Assembly (NCBI GenBank): GCA_051877855.1 | Contig: JBJEJH010000057.1 | Span: 7,137 to 71,136 of the forward strand | Direction of reading: 5' to 3' | Length of the DNA: 64,000 nucleotides | From: MGBC120314 sp051877855 | Lineage (GTDB): Bacteria; Bacillota; Clostridia; Lachnospirales; Lachnospiraceae | Shown here: positions 1 to 7,976 of the stretch, in pieces | Position numbering within the stretch: position 1 is the first letter of the stretch | Layout of the letters: every line of letters starts with the position of its first letter | Notes under the pieces: generated by a model | What the model saw: the letters and a program-made list of their open reading frames with translations, nothing else | What the model was told of the DNA's origin: nothing | Databases searched by the model: none | Translations under genes and position numbers: made by a program

Positions 1-2
1 TT

Positions 3-50
3 GAGGAAGATCAGAAACTTCAGGATGCATTTTTTCAGCTGGTGAAGTAG
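3..50 (+). CDS. C-terminal tail of an upstream gene, probably GTP cyclohydrolase I (partial)
   Basis: Only the last 15 codons and a TAG stop are present, ending in residues like DAFFQLVK. Short hydrophobic tails of this kind close many FolE proteins, and the next genes are folate genes, so folE is the natural guess. The stretch is too short to prove the family. It shares its direction with the downstream genes and sits 11 bases before the next start, so it is probably the first gene of the same operon. Confidence 0.45.
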   Translation, partial: EEDQKLQDAFFQLVK

Positions 51-61
51 GTGTGGTGAGC

Positions 62-550
62 ATGGAACAGGAACGATATAATCAGATTATTCATCATCCC
101 ATGTTTCAGGAATGCATGGAGAAAATTGCACTTGCGGAGCAGACGAGAATCTTTTGTGGACATGGATTGAATCATTTGTTGGATGTGTGCAGACTTGCTT
201 ATATAATGAATCTTGAAGATGCATCGGGCATCCCAAAGGATGTGGTTTATGCAGCAGGACTTCTCCATGATCTCGGACGGGCGGCACAGTATGAAAACGG
301 CGTGGATCACGCGGTGGAAAGTGCACGTCTGGCTCCAATCATTATGGAAGATTGTCAGTATACTTCAGAGGAAATCAGTGAGGTGACCGGCGCCATATTA
401 CATCACCGGAATGAAGGTGGCAGGGTGCGGCGTAACATCCTGGGAGAATTTCTTTACATCGCGGATAAAAGGTCGAGAAACTGTTTTCAATGTAAAGCAT
501 ATGAAGAATGCAACTGGGCGAAAGAAAAGAAAAATACAGGAGTTTATTAA
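62..550 (+). CDS. HD-domain phosphohydrolase in the folate operon
   Basis: A 162-residue protein if started at the ATG at 62; a GTG at 53 would add three residues. It shows HD-superfamily metal ligands: an early His in GHGLNHLLDV, the HDLGR doublet near residue 74, and a late Asp in YIADKRSR. The tail is Cys-rich (NCFQC then EECNW). The family hydrolyses phosphate esters, often of nucleotides. Between a probable folE and folP it could act on a pterin phosphate such as dihydroneopterin triphosphate, but that is inferred from position only. It ends 16 bases before folP. Confidence 0.75.
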   Translation: MEQERYNQIIHHPMFQECMEKIALAEQTRIFCGHGLNHLLDVCRLAYIMNLEDASGIPKDVVYAAGLLHDLGRAAQYENGVDHAVESARLAPIIMEDCQYTSEEISEVTGAILHHRNEGGRVRRNILGEFLYIADKRSRNCFQCKAYEECNWAKEKKNTGVY

Positions 551-566
551 TTTTAGGAGTGTAGCG

Positions 567-1379
567 ATGATTATTGGTGGTAAGAAATTTGATGTGGAAA
601 ATGAAATGTATATCATGGGAATTCTGAATGTAACACCGGATTCCTTTTCGGACGGAGGAAAGTTCAATGAGCCGGAAAAGGCCATAACTCATGTGGCAGA
701 GATGATTGAGCAGGGAGCAACAATTATTGACGTTGGCGGTGAGTCAACACGACCGGGTCATACCGTCATCAGCGAGGAAGAGGAAATCTCCCGTGTGGTA
801 CCGATCATCCGTCGGATTAAGGAGAATTTTGATATTCCGGTGTCGATTGATACCTATAAGCCGGCGGTTGCTTTAAAAGCAGTGGAGGCGGGAGCAGATC
901 TTATCAATGATATCTGGGGATTGAAGTATGATCCTGAGATGGCGAAGGTCATTGCGCAGACCGGCGTAACCTGTTGTCTCATGCACAATCGCAATGAGGC
1001 TGTATATGATGACTTCGTGGAGGATGTTATAAAGGATTTGGAAGAGACGGTTTCCATTGCGTTAAAGGCCGGTATTCCACAAGGAAATATCATGCTGGAT
1101 CCGGGAGTTGGATTTGGTAAGACCTATGAGCAGAACCTGATGATTCTTAATCACCTGGAAGAATTAAAGCGATTGGGATATCCGATTCTTCTTGGAACAT
1201 CCCGCAAGTCGGTGATTGGCCTGACCCTGGACGTTCCGGCAGGAGAACGAATGGTAGGAACGGTGGCTACAACGGTGATGGGGGCTATGAAGGGCTGTGC
1301 GTTCTTCCGGGTGCATGATTGTAAGGACAATATGCAGGCGCTTCGGATGGTTCAGGCAATTATGGATAGTGATCGATAG
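567..1379 (+). CDS. folP: Dihydropteroate synthase
   Basis: Joins 6-hydroxymethyl-7,8-dihydropterin diphosphate to p-aminobenzoate, giving dihydropteroate in the cytoplasm. The 270-residue length is typical. Both family signatures are present: NVTPDSFSDGG at residues 21-31 and GESTRPG at 58-64. A late TSRKS loop contributes substrate and phosphate binding. The reading frame is open upstream to 411, but that part overlaps the HD gene. The ATG at 567 has TAGGAGT six bases before it and places the first beta strand correctly. It is followed by folB-folK. Confidence 0.96.
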   Translation: MIIGGKKFDVENEMYIMGILNVTPDSFSDGGKFNEPEKAITHVAEMIEQGATIIDVGGESTRPGHTVISEEEEISRVVPIIRRIKENFDIPVSIDTYKPAVALKAVEAGADLINDIWGLKYDPEMAKVIAQTGVTCCLMHNRNEAVYDDFVEDVIKDLEETVSIALKAGIPQGNIMLDPGVGFGKTYEQNLMILNHLEELKRLGYPILLGTSRKSVIGLTLDVPAGERMVGTVATTVMGAMKGCAFFRVHDCKDNMQALRMVQAIMDSDR

Positions 1380-1472
1380 GATGCCATGGGATCAATGAGA
1401 AATGGATAGAACAGTTTAGAACTAATGAGAGATCGATTCGATAATGGAATCGGGTGTCGGATAGGAGCAGAG

Positions 1473-2303
1473 ATGGATTCAGTTATAATTGAAGGTTTGG
1501 AAGTATACTGCAATCATGGTGTTTTCCCGGAGGAGAACAAATTAGGCCAGAAGTTTATTGTTAATATGGAATTGTATACGGATACAAGAAAAGCAGGACT
1601 CACGGATCAGTTGGACAAATCCATTGACTATGGTGAGGTGTGTCACTTTGTAAACGATTATATGAAGAATCATACATTTCAACTGATTGAGGCGGTAGCG
1701 GAGAATCTGGCACGGGAGCTTCTGCATAAAATTTCGGGTTTGAAGGAAGTGACGATTGAGATTAAGAAACCATGGGCGCCGATTGGTTTGCCAATGAATG
1801 CTGCAGGAGTTCGTATCACAAGAAAATGGCATACGGCTTATATTGCCATTGGTTCGAATATGGGAAATCGCCAGGGGTATCTTGATTTTGCAGCGGATGA
1901 AATCGATGGGGATGAGAATTGTGTACTCCTTAAGATTGCGGATACCATCGAGACGAAGCCTTATGGTATGGAAGATCAGGATGATTTTCTGAATAGCTGT
2001 ATGGAGATACGTACCCTGTATTATCCAAAGGAGCTCTTGAAGGTGTGTAAGGCTATTGAGAAGAAGGCCAATCGGGTTAAGACCGTTCACTGGGGACCGA
2101 GGACCCTGGATCTGGATATTATTTTCTATGATGATGAAATCGTTTCCGAGGATAATCTGGTAATCCCGCATATTGAGATGCAAAAGAGGGATTTTGTGCT
2201 TCGTCCCCTGGCTCAGATTGCTCCGAATAAAGTACATCCTCTGTTGAAAAAAAGAGTGATTGATCTCTATGAGGAACTGAAGTCCGGCCGGGAAGAAGCA
2301 TAA
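1473..2303 (+). CDS. folK: Bifunctional dihydroneopterin aldolase / HPPK (FolB-FolK fusion)
   Basis: A 276-residue fusion that makes the substrate for FolP. Residues 1-118 are FolB: an early NHGVFPEENKLGQ segment with the substrate-binding Glu, and IEIKKPWAP with the catalytic Lys. Residues about 120-276 are FolK: IAIGSNMGNR at the start and the signature WGPRTLDLDI, which carries the magnesium-binding Asp pair. The frame is open from 1425, but the ATG at 1473 has AGGAG at 1463-1467 and starts exactly where FolB should. The gene ends 17 bases from a convergent gene with no clear terminator between them. Confidence 0.95.
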   Translation: MDSVIIEGLEVYCNHGVFPEENKLGQKFIVNMELYTDTRKAGLTDQLDKSIDYGEVCHFVNDYMKNHTFQLIEAVAENLARELLHKISGLKEVTIEIKKPWAPIGLPMNAAGVRITRKWHTAYIAIGSNMGNRQGYLDFAADEIDGDENCVLLKIADTIETKPYGMEDQDDFLNSCMEIRTLYYPKELLKVCKAIEKKANRVKTVHWGPRTLDLDIIFYDDEIVSEDNLVIPHIEMQKRDFVLRPLAQIAPNKVHPLLKKRVIDLYEELKSGREEA

Positions 2304-2320
2304 ATTAGAATCCCCCAAGC

Positions 2321-3334
2321 TTATTGAATATTGATTAATTCCACATCGGTGGCTCCTGTGGTTGGAATGCGATACAAGGATGTGACACCAAAGATCTGGA
2401 AGAAGGTATATTGGGATGTACAGCTGATATTGGTGATGTTACCGTATTTGATAAACTGCCGGTTGTCGCCATTTACATTCATGCGGTAAAGCGCAGGTGT
2501 ATCCCCTTCCACATGATAGAACAGGGTATCACCATAGATATTGTAGCTGATACATTTGCCATCCCGTCCATCCACTAACAATTCCGGAATCATTGTCGTG
2601 GTGTTTACCCGGACGAGGGAATATTTCTGATCTAAATCGATGTAATAAATATAGTCTCCCTGCATGTCCACCATATAGGCATTGGCAGGCAGATATAGTG
2701 TATCCACGCCGGTTTTTAAGTCGTGGGTATAGATTCCGTGATCACCATCGGTGTTGGTGTAATACAACACATCATTGTAAATACTGGACGGATAGGTGCC
2801 TTTCTGGTTCACCTGAATATTATTCTTGCCGTCGATTCCCACCTTGTAAAAAGATAATCCCTCTGTGTTGGAGTAGTGCTGATAGTACAGTTCATTGCCA
2901 TAGAGGTTGATTACTCCCGCCACGGAATCATATAAAGCCTTGGGATGGGTTCCCTTGAGATTGGTTCGGATGACACCAAGAAGCTGGCCACGAAAGATTA
3001 AGGCAGCAGTTTCAGGGGAATAATTGTTGCGTACATAGTAAATGTATTTGCCATAGACATTGATGCTGCAGACGGTATCCGAGTTTAACTTCCGGATGTT
3101 GGTACAGTCAGAATTCATGGCATACAGTCGATTCTTATCGTAGGGGTTGGCAAAGTAAATTGTTCCGTCGTACTCACAGAACATTCCGTTATTATTGAGA
3201 TTGCCTGCGGTGTTTCCCCGGGCTCCCTCAGGATTATAGACCATTCGATTCATGTAGACCCAGATTCCGATAGCCACAAGAATCATAAACACGATATATC
3301 CGGTAATGAGGCCGGTGCGAAGTTTGTTAGACAT
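2321..3334 (-). CDS. Membrane-anchored DUF5050-type beta-propeller protein
   Basis: 337 residues with one N-terminal membrane segment (about residues 9-28) and a short cytoplasmic tail. The rest should lie outside the cell. It is made of repeated blades of the form YFANPYDKNRLYAMN, YYVRNN, LYYQHYSN and LYYTNTDGDHGIY. These are typical of DUF5050 proteins, which resemble LDL-receptor-like propellers. The function is unknown and a sensor or surface-binding role is only a guess. An AGGAGG ribosome binding site precedes the ATG. The promoter at 3362-3367 is back to back with that of the glucosaminidase gene. Confidence 0.8.
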   Translation of the reverse strand: MSNKLRTGLITGYIVFMILVAIGIWVYMNRMVYNPEGARGNTAGNLNNNGMFCEYDGTIYFANPYDKNRLYAMNSDCTNIRKLNSDTVCSINVYGKYIYYVRNNYSPETAALIFRGQLLGVIRTNLKGTHPKALYDSVAGVINLYGNELYYQHYSNTEGLSFYKVGIDGKNNIQVNQKGTYPSSIYNDVLYYTNTDGDHGIYTHDLKTGVDTLYLPANAYMVDMQGDYIYYIDLDQKYSLVRVNTTTMIPELLVDGRDGKCISYNIYGDTLFYHVEGDTPALYRMNVNGDNRQFIKYGNITNISCTSQYTFFQIFGVTSLYRIPTTGATDVELINIQ

Positions 3335-3361
3335 AGGCGCCTCCTAGTATTTTCTGATATC

Positions 3362-3367
3362 AGTATA
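3362..3367 (-). promoter_or_regulatory. -10 box for the DUF5050 gene
   Basis: On the minus strand this reads TATACT with an upstream TG (TGCTATACT), an extended -10. A TTTACC lies 17 bases further upstream. It is 28 bases before the start codon and divergent from the promoter at 3414-3442. Confidence 0.55.
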
Positions 3368-3413
3368 GCATAGAGGGGAGAACTGGTAAAGTATGGATTT
3401 TACGCAGTTTTTG

Positions 3414-3442
3414 TTGATTTTTAAGGTAAATTTGGATATAAT
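3414..3442 (+). promoter_or_regulatory. Promoter for the glucosaminidase gene
   Basis: TTGATT at 3414-3419, a 17-base spacer, and TATAAT at 3437-3442. It lies 45 bases before the start codon at 3487. Confidence 0.65.
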
Positions 3443-3486
3443 CATTGATACAATGAGAGGGATAATGTTTAGAAAAAGGTGATGAG

Positions 3487-5700
3487 ATGAAAAGATTATT
3501 AGCAATGTGTTGTGGCGTGATGGTTGCACTTTCTGCTCCACATATTAATATATATGCACAGGAACCTGCAAATCAGGAAGACCTAAACCGGGAGACGACA
3601 AATCAGGATTCGGACATAGGACAGAATGGTGCAGAAGAAGAGAATCCGGAGGAACTTCCGGAGGAGTTACAGGAATTACTTCGGGAGGCGCAGACGGCGC
3701 TGGGAGAGATTGTCTCCCACAAGAATGTTATGGCGCTGGTGTATCTGGCGGACAATTATGAGGTCCGACGGGAACCTTCACCGGACAGTGAAAGTATTGT
3801 TACAGTACATAGTGGCCAGCAGGTACTGATTCAGGATGTTTACCTGGATTCCTCATATAATGTATGGGAAAAGGTTCAATTTACATATCTGGATCAATCC
3901 TACGAGGGATATATAGAAAGGGCGAATCTTGCGTGCTCTGATCAGGATTTCCTGAATTGGGAAATGCAGTATTCCATGAATTCATCTTATTTGATTCCGC
4001 AGCCAATGCTTTTGGCAGAAGGCAGGGCGTCCGTGACTTATGCGGATGTGGAACAATTTCCGGAGAGCTATCGAGAAGCCCTTCGAACCTTAAAGGAGGC
4101 GCATCCGAACTGGACCTTTGTTAAGATGAATACCAATCTTTCATGGCCTGTGGTGGTGGAAAATGAATTGTATGCGGATCGAAGTCTGGTGCCGGCATCC
4201 TTTGATGATTCCATGAAACGCGGTTCCTATAATAGCAGCTGGGCACTTGCTTCCCAGAAAGCATTGGAGTATTATCTGGATCCAAGAAACTGGTTAAATG
4301 AGAGTTATATTTTTCAGTTTGAACAGCTGACTTATAATGAGTCCTATCATAAAGAGGCTGCGGTACAGAATTTCCTGAATAATACGTTTATGAAGGGAAA
4401 CATGCCGGGGACGAGCCAGTCCTACGCCAATGCATTTTGGCAGATCGGTCGCAGTCTTGGTGTCAGTCCTTTCCATCTGGCCTGCCGTGTATATCAGGAA
4501 CAGGGTGCGGGAACATCACCGCTGATTTCCGGAACCTATGCAGGTTATGAGGGATACTATAATTATTTTAACATTGAGGCCTCCGGAAAGACGAATCAGC
4601 AGATCTATGAAACCGGTCTGGCTGCGGCAAAAAAATACGGCTGGGATACAGTTTATAAGTCCCTGGAAGGTGGCGCGAAGATTATTTCCACGAACTACAT
4701 TCTTGCGGGACAGGATACGCTGTATCTTCAGAAATTTGATGTGGATGACAGTGCAAAGGGACTGTACTGGCATCAGTATATGCAGAATATTTGTGCACCA
4801 TCCAGTGAGGGAATGAATATCCGCAAGTTATATCAGGAAGCAGGATCGCTGGAGAATACCTTCGTATTCAAGATTCCGGTTTACAATGACATGCCGAATG
4901 AGGCAGTGGCTAAGCCGGTGGATGATTATAACGTGATCGTTGTGCCGCCGGAAGGATATACGGGTACGGAAATTTATCTGGACGGTGTGGCTTATCAGGG
5001 TACGAAATCCGGCGTCAATCTTTGTGTGACGGCGAAGGACAAAGAAGCAAAAACCGCAGTGATGTACAAGTATAATGATAAAAATGTACCGGTTGGTATG
5101 TATGTCTGGGAACTTACTTATAAAAATGGACAGTATAATGTGAAAGCGGTTCCTCAGTTGCAGGATCTTCTGACTTATCACGGATTCTCGATTCGTATCA
5201 CGGGAAAGGCCGGAATACGATTTAAGACGGGTATCTCCACAGATCTTCGAAGTAAGCTGATGACGGATGGTGTAGAGGGCTATACGGTTAAGGAATATGG
5301 AACGCTGGTTATGAACTATGCGAATATCAGTACCTATCCATTGGTTAAGGGAAGTGCAATGGCTGTGCAGGGCTTAGCTTACGGCGTTGGTGAAGACGGG
5401 AAGAAGATTAATAACATTTTTGAGAAGGTGGATGGAAGATCCCGTTATACGTCGGTGCTGGTGGGACTTCCGGTGGAACGTTATAAGACGGAATACGCAT
5501 TCCGAGGATACATTATATTGACAAAGGATAATGTGGATTACACATTTTACGGACCGGTGGTGGCGCGAAGTATCTACAATATTTCAAACCAGCTTATCAG
5601 CAGCGGGCAATATGCAGAGGGTAGTGAAGTTGATACATTTTTAAAGAAATTAATCTCTGACGCAGATGCTTATGAAGAAAGTCAGAAACCTAAGAATTAG
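3487..5700 (+). CDS. Secreted SH3-domain beta-N-acetylglucosaminidase (LytG/GH73-like)
   Basis: A 737-residue peptidoglycan hydrolase. It has an N-terminal signal peptide ending near residue 25, an acidic linker, and an SH3b domain at about residues 82-152. A glucosaminidase domain covers roughly residues 190-460, with the likely catalytic Glu338 in CRVYQEQGAG and the downstream YYNYFNI and GWDTVYKSLEGG motifs seen in this family. The remaining 270 residues are probably two beta-rich cell-wall domains. It would cut glycan strands outside the cell during growth or separation. The gene is followed within 20 bases by a lipoprotein gene, suggesting an operon. Confidence 0.85.
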   Translation: MKRLLAMCCGVMVALSAPHINIYAQEPANQEDLNRETTNQDSDIGQNGAEEENPEELPEELQELLREAQTALGEIVSHKNVMALVYLADNYEVRREPSPDSESIVTVHSGQQVLIQDVYLDSSYNVWEKVQFTYLDQSYEGYIERANLACSDQDFLNWEMQYSMNSSYLIPQPMLLAEGRASVTYADVEQFPESYREALRTLKEAHPNWTFVKMNTNLSWPVVVENELYADRSLVPASFDDSMKRGSYNSSWALASQKALEYYLDPRNWLNESYIFQFEQLTYNESYHKEAAVQNFLNNTFMKGNMPGTSQSYANAFWQIGRSLGVSPFHLACRVYQEQGAGTSPLISGTYAGYEGYYNYFNIEASGKTNQQIYETGLAAAKKYGWDTVYKSLEGGAKIISTNYILAGQDTLYLQKFDVDDSAKGLYWHQYMQNICAPSSEGMNIRKLYQEAGSLENTFVFKIPVYNDMPNEAVAKPVDDYNVIVVPPEGYTGTEIYLDGVAYQGTKSGVNLCVTAKDKEAKTAVMYKYNDKNVPVGMYVWELTYKNGQYNVKAVPQLQDLLTYHGFSIRITGKAGIRFKTGISTDLRSKLMTDGVEGYTVKEYGTLVMNYANISTYPLVKGSAMAVQGLAYGVGEDGKKINNIFEKVDGRSRYTSVLVGLPVERYKTEYAFRGYIILTKDNVDYTFYGPVVARSIYNISNQLISSGQYAEGSEVDTFLKKLISDADAYEESQKPKN

Positions 5701-5718
5701 AAAGGAGCCTGAAATGAT

Positions 5719-6660
5719 ATGAGAAAAAAATATGGATTGGCTCTGGGGACAATGCTTATGTTGTCCTTGGTGGGATGTCAGAGTAAGGATTCCCCGGTGG
5801 TGTATGATGATGTTAACATCCTGGGAGGTGATAATTCCATCAGTGTTTCGGCGAGTGTTTTGATACAGGATCAGGAATCCTATGTGGAATTAGAGGATAC
5901 CGGGGAAGGATTTGGAGCGGAGATTAAAGTGATGTCCATGAACATGGATCTAACCGATTATATCGGAGAGGTTATTTTGAGCCTCACAAATCCACAGTGG
6001 CAGCAGATGGCAACCGAAGCAATGGAGAACAAAGGGATCTATGGATATTGTTATACCATGGAGACAGGAGATCATCTGTACGTAAAGGCGGGAATGGATG
6101 AAAGTGGTAGTTTCTATACTTTACTTCAGTTAAAGCGAATCGATGGAACCCTTCGTATTCTTCGACAGACAGAGAATGCGGTACTTTTGTTTGAGTCGGA
6201 GAACGTAGGTGGAAATGGTAATTTTGAAGTCTGGCTTCTGGATGGATTGACGGGCAATATGTATTACGAAGCAGGACAGCTGGCCGGTGGAAAGATTCAG
6301 GAAGGCTTCTGTGCGAAGGTGCACAAGGGTGCAGGACAGACCAGTGTATATACCATGTGGTGCAATCGTGACAGTATGGAATATGAAACCATTACGGATA
6401 AGTCGGAACTGGATATTTCTTTCTACGGAATTGATCAGGCGGATGCAAGTCTTTCGAATATCTGTCGGATACATGAAGAGTATTTTCTTAAGGGAAATGG
6501 AGACGGTGCTTTGGAAGGCAATACACAGAAGGAACCGGAAAATCAGGATCAGAATGATGCGGCAGAGGATTCTAAAACACAGGAGACGAAGCCGGATGAT
6601 ATGCCGTATGATACGCAGGATTCCGGTAACGTGGAGGAATGGTCACCGGATATTTTATAA
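5719..6660 (+). CDS. Lipoprotein of unknown function
   Basis: 313 residues. The N-terminus is a lipoprotein signal with lipobox LVGC (Cys20), so the mature protein should be anchored to the outer face of the membrane. I do not recognise a domain in the beta-rich middle. The last 50 residues are acidic, rich in Glu, Asp and Gln, and look disordered. AAAGGAG lies 11 bases before the ATG. It follows the glucosaminidase gene and ends at a terminator, so the two are probably co-transcribed and may work together at the wall. Confidence 0.75.
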   Translation: MRKKYGLALGTMLMLSLVGCQSKDSPVVYDDVNILGGDNSISVSASVLIQDQESYVELEDTGEGFGAEIKVMSMNMDLTDYIGEVILSLTNPQWQQMATEAMENKGIYGYCYTMETGDHLYVKAGMDESGSFYTLLQLKRIDGTLRILRQTENAVLLFESENVGGNGNFEVWLLDGLTGNMYYEAGQLAGGKIQEGFCAKVHKGAGQTSVYTMWCNRDSMEYETITDKSELDISFYGIDQADASLSNICRIHEEYFLKGNGDGALEGNTQKEPENQDQNDAAEDSKTQETKPDDMPYDTQDSGNVEEWSPDIL

Positions 6661-6668
6661 GGTTTGGG

Positions 6669-6695
6669 GAGCTGATGAGAGTCAGCTCTCTTTTT
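6669..6695 (+). terminator. Terminator of the glucosaminidase-lipoprotein operon
   Basis: Seven-base stem GAGCTGA / TCAGCTC with a six-base loop, then CTTTTTG. Confidence 0.8.
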
Positions 6696-6746
6696 GATTT
6701 TTGGGAGTATATTTTTGTTAAAGGTATTCATTTCAAGTGATAACTG

Positions 6747-6755
6747 TGTTATAAT
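6747..6755 (+). promoter_or_regulatory. Extended -10 promoter of pheA-argS
   Basis: TGTTATAAT: a consensus -10 (6750-6755) with the TG extension. The -35 region (TTCATT at 6727-6732, 17-base spacer) is poor, as is usual for extended -10 promoters. It lies 66 bases before the pheA start. Confidence 0.65.
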
Positions 6756-6820
6756 GAAGAATCATGTGCAATTTTATGTTACAATCGTTGAATACAATAA
6801 TCGCAAATGGCGGAGGAAAT

Positions 6821-7951
6821 ATGTTAGATTTACAACAAATTAGAAAAGACATTGATGAAGTGGATCGTGAGTTGGTGAAGTTATTTGAAAAGCGAATGGA
6901 GCTGACCACCAATGTTGCCAAGTATAAAATTGAGACGGGCAAGAAAGTATTGGATCCGGAACGTGAGAAGGCGAAGCTGGAGGCAATTTCCCGGCTGGTT
7001 TCGAATGAAATGAATAAGCATGGGATTAATGAATTGTTTACGCAGATCATGGCTACCAGCAGAAAATATCAATATATGCTCTTAGAGTCCATGGGACAGA
7101 CCCTGCGGGAGGATTATATTGCGCTGGATGAGATGAAGATGAAGGATTGCAGGATTGTTTATCAGGGAGTTCCGGGAGCTTACAGTCATATTGCCGTAAG
7201 AAACTTCTTTGGTGAGGATGCGGACTGTTATAATGTAAAAACCTGGCGCGATGCCATGGAAGATGTCAAATGCGGACGTGCGGATTATGCCGTACTTCCG
7301 ATTGAGAATTCCACCGCCGGTATTGTGGAGGGTGTGTATGACCTTCTTCATGAATATAATAATTATATTATCGCAGAGACCTATGTGAAAGTAGATCATG
7401 CCCTGCTTGGCTTAAAGGGTGCAAAGCTTTCGGATGTCCGAACCGTTTGTTCACACCCTCAGGGATTGATGCAGTGCAGCAGATTTCTGGAAGAACATAA
7501 AGACTGGAGTCAGATTGAGCAGGCCAATACCGCGTTAAGTGCCAAGCATGTGGTGGATGGAAACGACCGGTCCGTGGCGGCAATAGCCAGTGTGGAGGCT
7601 GCAAAAATCTATGGTTTGGATGTTTTGCAGGATAAGATCATCAATGAGGATAACAATACCACAAGATTTGTTATCATGACCAATAAGAGGATGTTCTTAA
7701 AGAATGCGGGGAAAGTCAGCATTTGTTTTGAGACGGAGCATACGGCAGGTAGTCTGTATGATATGCTGAGTCACATCATTTATAATGGTCTTAATATGAC
7801 CAAGATTGAGTCCAGACCGATTGCGGGTCAGGCATGGCAGTTCAGATTCTTCGTTGATTTTATGGGTAACATCGACGATGCCAATGTTATGAATGCACTT
7901 CGGGGAATTGAGGAAGAAGCATTGTCTATAAAGCTTCTTGGTAATTATTAG
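6821..7951 (+). CDS. pheA: Chorismate mutase / prephenate dehydratase (P-protein)
   Basis: A 376-residue bifunctional enzyme turning chorismate into phenylpyruvate for phenylalanine synthesis. Residues 1-85 are an AroQ-type mutase (RKDIDEVDRELVKLFEKRM, KVLDPEREK). Residues about 110-285 are the dehydratase (YQGVPGAYSH, the substrate site PIENSTAG, and NNTTRF). The last 85 residues are an ACT domain with the ESRP motif, which normally senses phenylalanine. The frame is open from 6764, but the ATG at 6821 has GGAGGAA just before it and matches the family start. argS follows 25 bases later. Confidence 0.95.
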   Translation: MLDLQQIRKDIDEVDRELVKLFEKRMELTTNVAKYKIETGKKVLDPEREKAKLEAISRLVSNEMNKHGINELFTQIMATSRKYQYMLLESMGQTLREDYIALDEMKMKDCRIVYQGVPGAYSHIAVRNFFGEDADCYNVKTWRDAMEDVKCGRADYAVLPIENSTAGIVEGVYDLLHEYNNYIIAETYVKVDHALLGLKGAKLSDVRTVCSHPQGLMQCSRFLEEHKDWSQIEQANTALSAKHVVDGNDRSVAAIASVEAAKIYGLDVLQDKIINEDNNTTRFVIMTNKRMFLKNAGKVSICFETEHTAGSLYDMLSHIIYNGLNMTKIESRPIAGQAWQFRFFVDFMGNIDDANVMNALRGIEEEALSIKLLGNY

Positions 7952-7976
7952 AAATCAGAGGAAGAAGGAGAGCAAT

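Noticed and set aside
411..566. Longer N-terminus for FolP
   Set aside because: This part overlaps the HD gene in another frame and the ATG at 567 has a good ribosome binding site and the family start.
1542..2318. Long open frame opposite folB-folK
   Set aside because: A shadow of the coding strand with no recognisable protein and no ribosome binding site.
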